In this document: positions 34,315 to 41,736 of the stretch, in pieces
Position numbering within the stretch: position 1 is the stretch's first letter
Layout: every line of letters begins with the position of its first letter
DNA from: Marivita sp041725935
GTDB lineage: Bacteria; Pseudomonadota; Alphaproteobacteria; Rhodobacterales; Rhodobacteraceae
Assembly: GCA_041725935.1 (NCBI GenBank)
Contig: JBGRQD010000008.1
Span: 62,001 to 126,000, forward strand
Reading direction: 5' to 3'
Length of the DNA stretch: 64,000 nt
Program-made: the position numbers and the translations under genes
Notes under the pieces: generated by a model
Told to the model about the DNA's origin: nothing
The model's input: the letters and a program-made list of their open reading frames with translations, nothing else
Databases searched by the model: none

Positions 34315-35810
34315 AACGGCGGAGCTTTCTGGCATCGTCCGTCGCGGCCTTGGCCTTGGGCTCAACGCGCAGTTCGGCGCAAGCGGCTCCTGAGTCCCTT
34401 CTTGATGCTGCCCGCGCCCTTGCTGCATCCGCATATATGCCATCTTCCGGCGAGCTACCGTCACCGTTCGATGGACTGAGCTATGATGCCTACAGGGGAA
34501 TACGGCCGGTGCCCGGGAAGGCTGCGATGTTACCCCTCGGCTCGGACTACGCTGTCGATCTGCTACCACCTGGGCTTTATTTTCCGAACCCGGTTGAAAT
34601 CGAGTTGCCGACTGAAACCGGTTTCGCGCGGCTTCCTGTGTCTCCGGATCTTTTCACATTCGAGCCACGCTATTTTGACTCCATTCCCGAGACATCTCCG
34701 GGAGCAGGTTTTTCCGGCCTCAGACTGCGCTACCCCCTGAACACGGCAGGCGTACTGGACGAAGTTCTTGTCGTTCAGGGAGCCAGCTATTTCCGCGCCA
34801 TCGGACAAGCTATGGCTTATGGCTTGTCAGCGCGCGCCGTGGCCATCGGCACGGGGGGACCGGAGCCCGAGGAATTTCCCCGCTTCACCCGCTTGCGTGT
34901 GCACGGCGAACGAGACGGGGCCGTCCGAATGGAAGCGGTGATCGACAGCCCGTCTCTTGCAGGGCATCTTGACATGACGATGCGCCCGGGCGTCGACACG
35001 GTTATGGACCTTGCAGTCACGCTTATGCCCCGGCGCGAGATTGCCGATATCGGTGTTGCTCCGCTGACCTCGATGTATCTCAAGGGTCCTATGCGCTCTG
35101 CCGTGTCGGACGATTTCCGCCCGCGCGTGCATGACACTGATGTGCTCGTGATCAAGACAGGTGGGGGCGATCAGGTCTGGAGACCGATCGCCAACCCGGC
35201 GCGCGTTGAAACCTCCGCCTTTCTTGACGACAATCCTGTTGCTTTCGGCTTCTGGCAAACAGCCCGCACGTTCGAGGATTTCGAAGACAGCGAGGCGCGG
35301 TATCATGATCGCCCCTCCGCCTTGGTCGAACCTCTGGAGGACTGGGGTCCCGGTGCGGTGATGTTGGTCGAGATCCCCACCGGCGATGAATTCATGGACA
35401 ACATCGTGGCCTTCTGGCGCCCTTCAGAACCGTTGGCCGCCGGAAGCGAACACAGTTTCGCCTATCGGCTGACCTGGACGCGTGCTGCGTCGCCGGTCAC
35501 CTCTCCCATGCCAATCCGTCAGAGCAGAAGCGGCCGCGAACACGACCGTCCGGGCACACGGCGTTTCGTTGTCGATTTTGCAGGTGACGCGGCAGGCCTG
35601 CGGCCCGACCTCTCGGCCACAAGCGGCGAAGTTTTCGGGAAAAGCCTGTTCCTTTTGCCCGATGGTCACGGCACACGGATGACCTTCCTGCTCACGCCCG
35701 GTGACATTGATACCGTCGATTTGCGTCTTGTCCTGCGGGATAACAACGGAGCAGCAGCGAGCCCCGTTTGGCTTTATCGCTGGACACGCGCACGGGATGG
35801 AAATGTGTGA
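34311..35810 (+). CDS. opgG: Periplasmic glucan biosynthesis protein OpgG/OpgD
   Basis: 499 residues. The N-terminus MKRRSFLASSVAALALGS is a twin-arginine-type signal (RRSFL), as in OpgD. Family blocks follow: FDGLSYDAYRGIRPVPGKA, LLPPGLYFPNPVEIEL, SGLRLRYPLN and TSMYLKGPMR with RPRVHDTDVLVIKTG. It shapes or branches the periplasmic glucan made by OpgH. ATGA coupling with opgH supports the start; a much longer frame upstream is inside opgH and unsupported. Confidence 0.93.
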   Translation: MKRRSFLASSVAALALGSTRSSAQAAPESLLDAARALAASAYMPSSGELPSPFDGLSYDAYRGIRPVPGKAAMLPLGSDYAVDLLPPGLYFPNPVEIELPTETGFARLPVSPDLFTFEPRYFDSIPETSPGAGFSGLRLRYPLNTAGVLDEVLVVQGASYFRAIGQAMAYGLSARAVAIGTGGPEPEEFPRFTRLRVHGERDGAVRMEAVIDSPSLAGHLDMTMRPGVDTVMDLAVTLMPRREIADIGVAPLTSMYLKGPMRSAVSDDFRPRVHDTDVLVIKTGGGDQVWRPIANPARVETSAFLDDNPVAFGFWQTARTFEDFEDSEARYHDRPSALVEPLEDWGPGAVMLVEIPTGDEFMDNIVAFWRPSEPLAAGSEHSFAYRLTWTRAASPVTSPMPIRQSRSGREHDRPGTRRFVVDFAGDAAGLRPDLSATSGEVFGKSLFLLPDGHGTRMTFLLTPGDIDTVDLRLVLRDNNGAAASPVWLYRWTRARDGNV

Positions 35811-36089
35811 GAGGCCTCCCATCGCAAAACACCTCTGATGTCCCGAATTATCTAACGACGGACACGGCAGGCTATTTGGCGGGATTTAAATGCGCGGACA
35901 CAGGACACCGTCGCAACGATCCTCATCCTTCATACACGCTTGCGGGGTCAGACAAACCATGTCCGTATTGTGGAAAAAAGCATCCGCCGGCACGATTGAC
36001 GACGAATGCCCGATGCTCTGCCCGACCACGCTCTGCCTTCTTGAAACAGAAGATCCGCCTTGGTCTGTGAAATAAAAGGAGACTAAGCG
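35811..36089. other. Intergenic region after opgG, no supported gene
   Basis: Two overlapping short frames cross this stretch. One encodes a CPYCGK segment, but neither has a good ribosome site or a coherent domain, and one starts inside opgG. I regard it as non-coding or decayed. No clear terminator hairpin with a T-run was found. Confidence 0.4.
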
Positions 36090-36386
36090 TTAATTATCGT
36101 TGGTCATTGTCGGGATCACAATCACCCGAGTTGCCATACCAAGTTCCTCGATAAACACAGGATATAGAGTGACTTCATTGATATCGCTTGCACGTTCCGC
36201 TGAGCTTTCACACACTCTTTGCTCGAACGCCGTCAGGGACCCCGCGCGTGCCTCGCCCTCGATCGCCACTTCATCCGACAAACCGATGACATAGCCCAGA
36301 CAATTGACAAGGTTCGATGTCGCAAATGCTGGAGCTGCAAAAGCCAGGAAAAGCCCGGTGGACGCAGCGAAAGTATAGTTTTTCAT
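36090..36386 (-). CDS. Small secreted hypothetical protein
   Basis: 98 residues with a clean signal peptide (MKNYTFAASTGLFLAFAAPAFA) and a short mature domain containing a Cys pair (LVNCLGY and QRVCESS) that could form a disulfide. AAGGA lies eight bases before the ATG at 36386. I do not recognise the family. It stands alone next to an AT-rich stretch, so it may be an accessory gene. Confidence 0.6.
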   Translation of the reverse strand: MKNYTFAASTGLFLAFAAPAFATSNLVNCLGYVIGLSDEVAIEGEARAGSLTAFEQRVCESSAERASDINEVTLYPVFIEELGMATRVIVIPTMTNDN

Positions 36387-36980
36387 TTCCGTGATCCTTA
36401 TGATTACAAGCCAAAGATAGCTTGCAGTATTCTTTGCGACGAGCGGCAATTTCGTTCAAAGATATGCATATTGGGGCATGCCACCCGCGTTCGTTTTTCG
36501 TCCCGCAGAATATTTGCTAGGCAATGCTGCAGCTCCTCTGAATAACCTCGAAGAAGCCGGATGCCTTTGTAGGCTAGCTCAGCAGACCCCAATTGAGATG
36601 GTCTACTTGGCATCGCTCGCGTTAGCCTGACCTCGACATCTTGGTGGTGTGCCTTCAGGCGGGCTTCGACGATTATGACCCGAAAAGGAGCAACATTATC
36701 GATCTTGGCAGCCACATTCGCAGATGTTCGGGTGGTTGTGACCGCAGTTACCAGCGACGACGTGGTGATGTCGACGTAGATGAAAAACGAGGGATGAAAG
36801 GTTCTAGAATCTTGGTGGCACTTATTGAGAGGTCTTGATCGACCGATAAAATCAGCACGAAACGCCAATAAAAGACAAACTCGCCCTTAAAAATATTCTT
36901 AGCGCATACTTATGAAATCAAACGGTTAAGCAGTTTTTTTGCGCAGATATTGGCTTTTTTGGCAGTGGCGCAGCGGTGCA
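36387..36980. other. AT-rich region without a convincing gene
   Basis: About 590 bases, visibly lower in GC than the flanks, especially 36840-36960. One leftward frame (36404-36868) has no ribosome site, overlaps the promoter of the small secreted protein and matches nothing I know. The low GC suggests acquired or decayed DNA; no repeats or IS ends were recognised. Confidence 0.45.
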
Positions 36981-37400
36981 TCACCCTGTTTCGGCCGTCA
37001 GACCCTGCGCCTCGATGGCTGCGACGGCGCAGGTTTCGTCGTTGTCCGAACTGTCTCCGGTGATGCCGATCGCACCGATCAGAGCTCCGTCCCGCCTGAT
37101 CAACACGCCGCCGGGCACCGGTACGAGTGCGCCACCGTTCAGAGCGTTCATCGCGTCGATGAAATAAGGCTGCTCCTGCGCACGGGTGAACAGCGCCCGC
37201 GATCCCAGTCCCATGGCGACAGCGCCCTTCGCCTTGCCCTGCGCAATCGCGGCGCGCAGGTTGCTTGTGCCATCTTCGCGTTGCAGCGCCACAAGATGCC
37301 CCCCTGCATCGATCACCGCGATGGTCAGCGGCTTGAGGCCATGTGTCCGGCGATGGTCGAGTGCGGATGAGATCAGGTCATTGGCAAGTTTGAGATTCAT
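36981..37400 (-). CDS. GlcG/HbpS-family protein
   Basis: 139 residues. Typical family sequence: LKLANDLISSALDHRRTHGLKPLTIAVIDAGGHLVALQRED, AKGAVAMGLGSRA, and GGVLIRRDGALIGAIGITGDSSDNDETCA. GlcG-like proteins often accompany glycolate or other 2-hydroxyacid oxidase genes and HbpS binds haem or degrades it. Here it closes the leftward TRAP operon opposite a glcD/glcF-like fusion, which fits that association. Exact biochemical role unknown. Confidence 0.85.
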   Translation of the reverse strand: MNLKLANDLISSALDHRRTHGLKPLTIAVIDAGGHLVALQREDGTSNLRAAIAQGKAKGAVAMGLGSRALFTRAQEQPYFIDAMNALNGGALVPVPGGVLIRRDGALIGAIGITGDSSDNDETCAVAAIEAQGLTAETG

Positions 37401-37458
37401 GCGCAGTCTTTCATTTTTCGGGTTGTTCCCACCTGCGTGGCAACGCGGCCGCCGTATC

Positions 37459-38739
37459 CTAGCCGTAGAAGTAATCCACCAGGAAAAGCGGTATCGACGG
37501 AATGTAAGTGCACATCAGCAGCACCGTCAGAAGCACTGCGATGAAGTAGATGTTCACCTTCGTCACGTCCCATATATTGGCGCGCGCTACCGCGCAGGCA
37601 GTGATCAGGACGCTGGCTACAGGAGGTGTCTGCTGTCCAATGGCAAGATTCAGTGTCACCACCAGTCCGAAATGGATCGGGTTGATCCCAACTGCGTCGA
37701 TCAAGGGGATCACGATAGGCACCACGAGGATGATCGCGGCAGCCGAGTGGAGAAAGAACCCGATGATGAGAAAGAAGAAGTTGAGGATCAGCAAGACCAA
37801 CCACTTGTTGTCCGTGATGCTGAGGATCCCCTGCGCCAATTCCTGCGGATATTGTGCCCGGGTCAGAAAGCCGCCCATCACCACCGAGGCCGCGACGAGG
37901 ATCATCACCACCGCCGTCTGCATCCCGCCATCCAGCATCGAGCGCTGGAGATGTTTGAGATCGACCTGCCGGTACCACAGGCTGATCGCAATTGCGGCAA
38001 GAACGGCAAGGCCAGCAGCCTCGGTCGCTGTGACATAGCCGCCAAAGATGCCACCAAGGATGATAACCGGCAGTGCGAAGGTGGGCAGCGCATCGACGAA
38101 AGCCACCCACAATTTGCGACCAGAGAATGCCTCTTCCCTTGGCAGGTCGTATTTGACAGCAAAGAAATACGCGACACCCATCAATCCCGCTGCACCCATC
38201 AAGCCAGGGATCACACCTGCGACGAACAGTTGCTCGACCGACACGTTGGCCGAGGTCGCGTACAGGATCATCGGGATGGAGGGCGGGATGATGATGGCGA
38301 GCGAGGCCGAGGAAGACGTGACCGCCGCAGCGAAGGGTGCAGAATATCCGCGCTTTTTCATTTGTGGAATCATCACGGACCCCATTGCAGCAACGTCGGC
38401 CACCGCAGAGCCGGAGATCTCGGCAAAAAAGAGCGACACGCCGATGTTCACATGCGCCAGACCGCCACGCACAAACCCGATCAGGGCCGCAACGAAGTTG
38501 ATCAGTCGGTCTGTGATCCCACCCGCGTTCATGATGGCTCCCGCCAGGACGAACATCGGGATGGCAATAAGAGAAAACTTTGTCGCGCCGCTGTACATGT
38601 CGAGCGCGACGTTCACGAGCGAATTTGCTCCCTCGAGCACTACGAGGCCCAGAACCGCCGATACTGCCAGCGCGACACCGATCGGAACGTTCAGACAGAT
38701 CATCGCAACCATGGCGATGAAGATACCCAGCATAAGCAT
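37459..38739 (-). CDS. dctM: TRAP transporter large permease DctM
   Basis: 426 residues with about 12 hydrophobic helices and family blocks such as FSLIAIPMFVLAGAIMNAGGITDRL, VNIGVSLFFAEISGSAVADVAAMG, LIIGFFLHSAAAIILVVPI and FGLVVTLNLAIGQQTPPVAS. It forms the Na+-driven channel of the TRAP system with DctQ. The start ATG shares one base with the dctQ stop (TGATG). Confidence 0.95.
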   Translation of the reverse strand: MLMLGIFIAMVAMICLNVPIGVALAVSAVLGLVVLEGANSLVNVALDMYSGATKFSLIAIPMFVLAGAIMNAGGITDRLINFVAALIGFVRGGLAHVNIGVSLFFAEISGSAVADVAAMGSVMIPQMKKRGYSAPFAAAVTSSSASLAIIIPPSIPMILYATSANVSVEQLFVAGVIPGLMGAAGLMGVAYFFAVKYDLPREEAFSGRKLWVAFVDALPTFALPVIILGGIFGGYVTATEAAGLAVLAAIAISLWYRQVDLKHLQRSMLDGGMQTAVVMILVAASVVMGGFLTRAQYPQELAQGILSITDNKWLVLLILNFFFLIIGFFLHSAAAIILVVPIVIPLIDAVGINPIHFGLVVTLNLAIGQQTPPVASVLITACAVARANIWDVTKVNIYFIAVLLTVLLMCTYIPSIPLFLVDYFYG

Positions 38740-39281
38740 CAGATGTTACCTGCCTTCTTCATTTCGGTTTCGACCTCTTCCTCGATCTCGGCATGTTCAA
38801 GCGACACGCCATTGGCAGTCTTGCGCCAGTACTCCGGCAAGCTGAGCGCCTGGCAGATCAGGAACAGGATTGCACCGAGCGGGATGACGGATTGGGTAAA
38901 GCTGATCGGCACCCAGGTGAGCGATGTAAGGGACATGCCGCCCAAGACCGACATCACGACAAAGCCGGCCCAGGCCAGCAGAATGAAAAAGCCCGCGGTG
39001 ATCGCCTCGGCCAGCGCTACGGCCCACATTCGGGCGGGCATCGGAATGGACAGCAGCACGCTGTCGAAACCGATGTGGCGCCGTCGCAGGGCCGCCAGCG
39101 CGGAGCCATAGTAAGTGATCCAGGCCAGCAAGATCGCTGCGACTTCGTCATACCAAGACAGGCTCGCTCCTAGCAGGCGATAGATCACCGCCACCACGAC
39201 CACGGTGGTCAGGAGAACCATTAGGAAGATAACGAAATACTCAAGGACGAACTCGAAGAAGTTGCGCAGTGAAGTGAGCAT
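38739..39281 (-). CDS. dctQ: TRAP transporter small permease DctQ
   Basis: 180 residues with four membrane helices. The motif SWYDEVAAILLAWITYYGSALAALRRRHIGFD is the DctQ signature. ATG 39281 has GGGG seven bases upstream and is preferred over a longer frame that reaches into the hairpin region. It pairs with DctM. Confidence 0.93.
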   Translation of the reverse strand: MLTSLRNFFEFVLEYFVIFLMVLLTTVVVVAVIYRLLGASLSWYDEVAAILLAWITYYGSALAALRRRHIGFDSVLLSIPMPARMWAVALAEAITAGFFILLAWAGFVVMSVLGGMSLTSLTWVPISFTQSVIPLGAILFLICQALSLPEYWRKTANGVSLEHAEIEEEVETEMKKAGNI

Positions 39282-39353
39282 GAAAGTTCCCCGCCGGGCA
39301 AGATTCCCGGAGATATCTGATGACGCTGAAGTGTCTCGCGGTCCCGAATGGTA

Positions 39354-39377
39354 CAGGGGGCCTGCACTGGCCCCCTG
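39354..39377 (-). promoter_or_regulatory. Intercistronic stem-loop between dctP and dctQ
   Basis: CAGGGGGCC and GGCCCCCTG form a perfect nine-base stem with a six-base loop. No T-run follows on the minus strand, so it is more likely an mRNA-protecting or partial-attenuation hairpin than a full terminator. It would let dctP be made in excess over the membrane subunits, as is common in TRAP operons. Confidence 0.65.
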
Positions 39378-39388
39378 CAATTTTCAGG

Positions 39389-40369
39389 TCATGAACCTGA
39401 AGCGAGCTTCTGGATACGCTCGATCAGGTCCGCGCCACCTTCGACGGTCGCCGCGAATTCCTCGTAGATCGGTGCCGACGCCTCCACGAAGGCCGCGTTG
39501 TCAGCCTCGTTCACCGCGACCCCTGCATCGCGTATCACCTGCAACAGCTCTTCCTCGAGCTTGGCTGCGTGTTCGTAGACGAAATCTTGGGTCTCGGACC
39601 CGCAGGCCTCCAGATCAGCACGCACATCCTCGGGAAGCCGCTGCCAACGGTTCTCGGCAACCAGGACGTAGCCTGGCGTGTAGACATGGCCCGTGATGGA
39701 CAGGTATTCCTGCACTTCCTGGAACTTGGCCGACGCGATCTGCGCGTAAGGGTTTTCCTGACCGTCGATTACGTTCGTTTGCAGCGCCGTGAAGACCTCG
39801 GAAAAGGCCATTGGGCTGGGGTTCGCGCCGTAGAGCTGGAACATCTTGACCCGCCATTCGCCGTTCGGCGTGCGCAATTTTACGCCCTGAAGATCCTCGG
39901 GCACATTAATCGGACGGATGTTATTGGTGATGTGGCGGAAGCCGTTCTCGAAATAGCCGATGATCCGGTAGCCTTCGGCCAGCGCAGCCTCTTGGAACGT
40001 GTCGCCCAGTTCGGCCTGAATGCGGCGCATGTGGTCGCGATCCTGGACGATGTAGGGCATCTCGAACACGCCGAATTCCGGCGCGACCGACGACATCACC
40101 GAGGACGGCAACGAGAAATCAACCTGCCCGAGCTTGAGCTTCTGGAGCAGCTCGCGGTCATTGCCCAACTGGCTGGAGCCGAAGGTCTGCACCTCGGCCC
40201 GGTCGCCCAGTTTGCCATTGGCGCATTCGGCAAAAGCGTTGGCCGAGGCTTCAAAAAGCGATCCGGGGTTTCCGACATGGCCGAAGCGCAGTGTCAGGTC
40301 AGCGGCGCTGGCGGCCAAAGGCATCACGATGCTGGCCACGCTGGCCAGGATTACAGCTTTGATCTTCAT
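39389..40369 (-). CDS. dctP: TRAP transporter substrate-binding protein DctP
   Basis: 326 residues with signal peptide (MKIKAVILASVASIVMPLAASAAD). The mature protein has the DctP fold: TLRFGHVGNPGSLFEASANAFAE, GDRAEVQTFGSSQLGNDRELLQKLKLGQVDF, and the Arg region LQGVKLRTPNGEWRVKMFQL that binds the carboxylate of the ligand. GGAG sits six bases upstream of ATG 40369. The ligand is likely a small organic acid, judged by the hydroxyacid dehydrogenase opposite. Confidence 0.93.
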   Translation of the reverse strand: MKIKAVILASVASIVMPLAASAADLTLRFGHVGNPGSLFEASANAFAECANGKLGDRAEVQTFGSSQLGNDRELLQKLKLGQVDFSLPSSVMSSVAPEFGVFEMPYIVQDRDHMRRIQAELGDTFQEAALAEGYRIIGYFENGFRHITNNIRPINVPEDLQGVKLRTPNGEWRVKMFQLYGANPSPMAFSEVFTALQTNVIDGQENPYAQIASAKFQEVQEYLSITGHVYTPGYVLVAENRWQRLPEDVRADLEACGSETQDFVYEHAAKLEEELLQVIRDAGVAVNEADNAAFVEASAPIYEEFAATVEGGADLIERIQKLASGS

Positions 40370-40409
40370 GGTTTTCTCCTCCCTTAATGCCCCCCTCCCG
40401 GGGCAAATT

Positions 40410-41597
40410 TCATTCAGCGGCAAGCCGCTCTTCGGTCGTCTCCTTCAGATGCTCCATAGCGGCCTGAGCGCCGCCGGACTGATGTGGGACACCAGCTTGC
40501 GCCAGACCCATTTCGACACCGGACAGCGTGGCCATCAGCATCAGGTCGTTGAAATCGCCCAAGTGGCCGATTCGGAACACCTTGTCGGCCACCTTGGACA
40601 GGCCATTGCCCAGTGAAATGTCGTAGTGTTTGAGCGTTGTGGCGCGGAACGCGTCGGCGGAATGACCGTGCGGCATCAAGACTGCCGTAAGGACGCCGGA
40701 TTCCTGACCCTGACGGGTGCAGAGCGTTTCGAGCCCCCAGGCGCGCACCGCCGCGCGTGTCGCTGCCCCGTGACGGGCATGGCGGGCGAAGACATTGTCG
40801 AGCCCTTCCTCATGCAGCATGTCGATGGCTTCATTCAGGCCGTAAAGCAGGTTGGTTCCGGGCGTGTAGGGGAAATAGCCGGTCTGGTTCGGGACAACCA
40901 TGTCCTGCCAGTCCCAGTAGCTGCGGGGCATGGTGACGGATCTCGAATGCTCCAGCGCGCGCGCGCTCACCGCGTTGAAACTCAGCCCCGGCGGCAACAT
41001 CAGACCTTTTTGAGAGCCCGAGACGCAGACATCCACGCCCCATTCGTCGAAACGGAAGTCGATCGAGGCCAGACCCGAGATCGAATCCACCATCAGCAAG
41101 GCAGGATGACCCGCCGCGTCGATGGCCTTGCGCACTTCGGCAATGGGCGACACCGATCCGGTGGAGGTTTCGTTATGCACAACGCAGACCGCCCTGATCT
41201 CGTGGGCCTTGTCTTCGCGCAGCCGCGCCTCGATCCGGTCGGCTTCTGCACCGCCCCGCCAGTCGCCCTCGAGGAATTCCGGCTCCAAGCCGATCCTGCG
41301 CGCCATCTTGTTCCACAGAGATGCGAAATGGCCGGTCTCGAACATCAGCACCTTGTCACCGGGCGAGCAGCTGTTGACCAGTGCTGCCTCCCAGGCACCT
41401 GTGCCCGACGACGGGAAGATAAAGACATGCTGCTCTGTCTTGAAGATCGTCTTCATCCCTTCCAGCGCCTTCAGACCCACATGTGCAAAATCGGGGCCGC
41501 GATGGTCGATGGTCTGCTGACCGATGGCTTTGAGAATACGGTCCGGTACCGCGCTCGGGCCGGGGATTTGCAAGAAGTGTCTGCCAGCTTGACGCAT
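40410..41597 (-). CDS. Class V PLP aminotransferase (serine/aspartate-glyoxylate aminotransferase-like)
   Basis: 395 residues. Family features: IPGPSAVPDRILKAIGQQTIDHRGPDF, IFPSSGTGAWEAALVN, HNETSTGSVSPI, MVDSISGLASIDFRFDEWGVDV and the PLP Lys197 in SGSQKGLMLPPG. It resembles serine-glyoxylate aminotransferase and its relative BhcA. The other genes of the beta-hydroxyaspartate cycle are not here, so a transamination of glyoxylate or another 2-oxoacid from the operon's dehydrogenase is the modest inference. GGAGG lies about ten bases before ATG 41597. Confidence 0.87.
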   Translation of the reverse strand: MRQAGRHFLQIPGPSAVPDRILKAIGQQTIDHRGPDFAHVGLKALEGMKTIFKTEQHVFIFPSSGTGAWEAALVNSCSPGDKVLMFETGHFASLWNKMARRIGLEPEFLEGDWRGGAEADRIEARLREDKAHEIRAVCVVHNETSTGSVSPIAEVRKAIDAAGHPALLMVDSISGLASIDFRFDEWGVDVCVSGSQKGLMLPPGLSFNAVSARALEHSRSVTMPRSYWDWQDMVVPNQTGYFPYTPGTNLLYGLNEAIDMLHEEGLDNVFARHARHGAATRAAVRAWGLETLCTRQGQESGVLTAVLMPHGHSADAFRATTLKHYDISLGNGLSKVADKVFRIGHLGDFNDLMLMATLSGVEMGLAQAGVPHQSGGAQAAMEHLKETTEERLAAE

Positions 41598-41658
41598 CGA
41601 ATCGGTTCCTCCCTTGGGCACCGTATGTCGGCGCATTTTGATTGTTGCTAAAACGGTA

Positions 41659-41674
41659 ATTATGAATTCATAAT
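41659..41674. promoter_or_regulatory. Perfect 16-bp palindrome, likely GntR operator
   Basis: ATTATGAATTCATAAT is a perfect palindrome almost midway between the starts of the aminotransferase gene (62 bases to the left) and the fused dehydrogenase (63 bases to the right). Size and symmetry fit operators of FCD-type GntR proteins, and such a regulator is encoded at 44620-45303. Confidence 0.7.
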
Positions 41675-41736
41675 GCAGTCAACAAAAAACTTGGCACCGA
41701 AACATGCGGTCCACACCGGGAGGAGGTTTTCGACTC

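Noticed and set aside
35768..36070. Rightward frame with a CPYCGK motif after opgG
   Set aside because: It begins inside opgG in another frame, has no ribosome site, and a single CxxC does not make a zinc ribbon.
36404..36868. Leftward 154-codon frame in the AT-rich region
   Set aside because: No ribosome binding site, no recognisable domain, and it covers the promoter region of the small secreted protein at 36090-36386.
37186..39111. Long rightward frame opposite the TRAP genes
   Set aside because: It is the antisense shadow of dctM and dctQ; the protein is His/Arg/Asp-rich without any domain.
40410..41597. Beta-hydroxyaspartate cycle (bhcABCD)
   Set aside because: Only an aminotransferase resembling BhcA is present; the aldolase, dehydratase and iminosuccinate reductase genes are not next to it.
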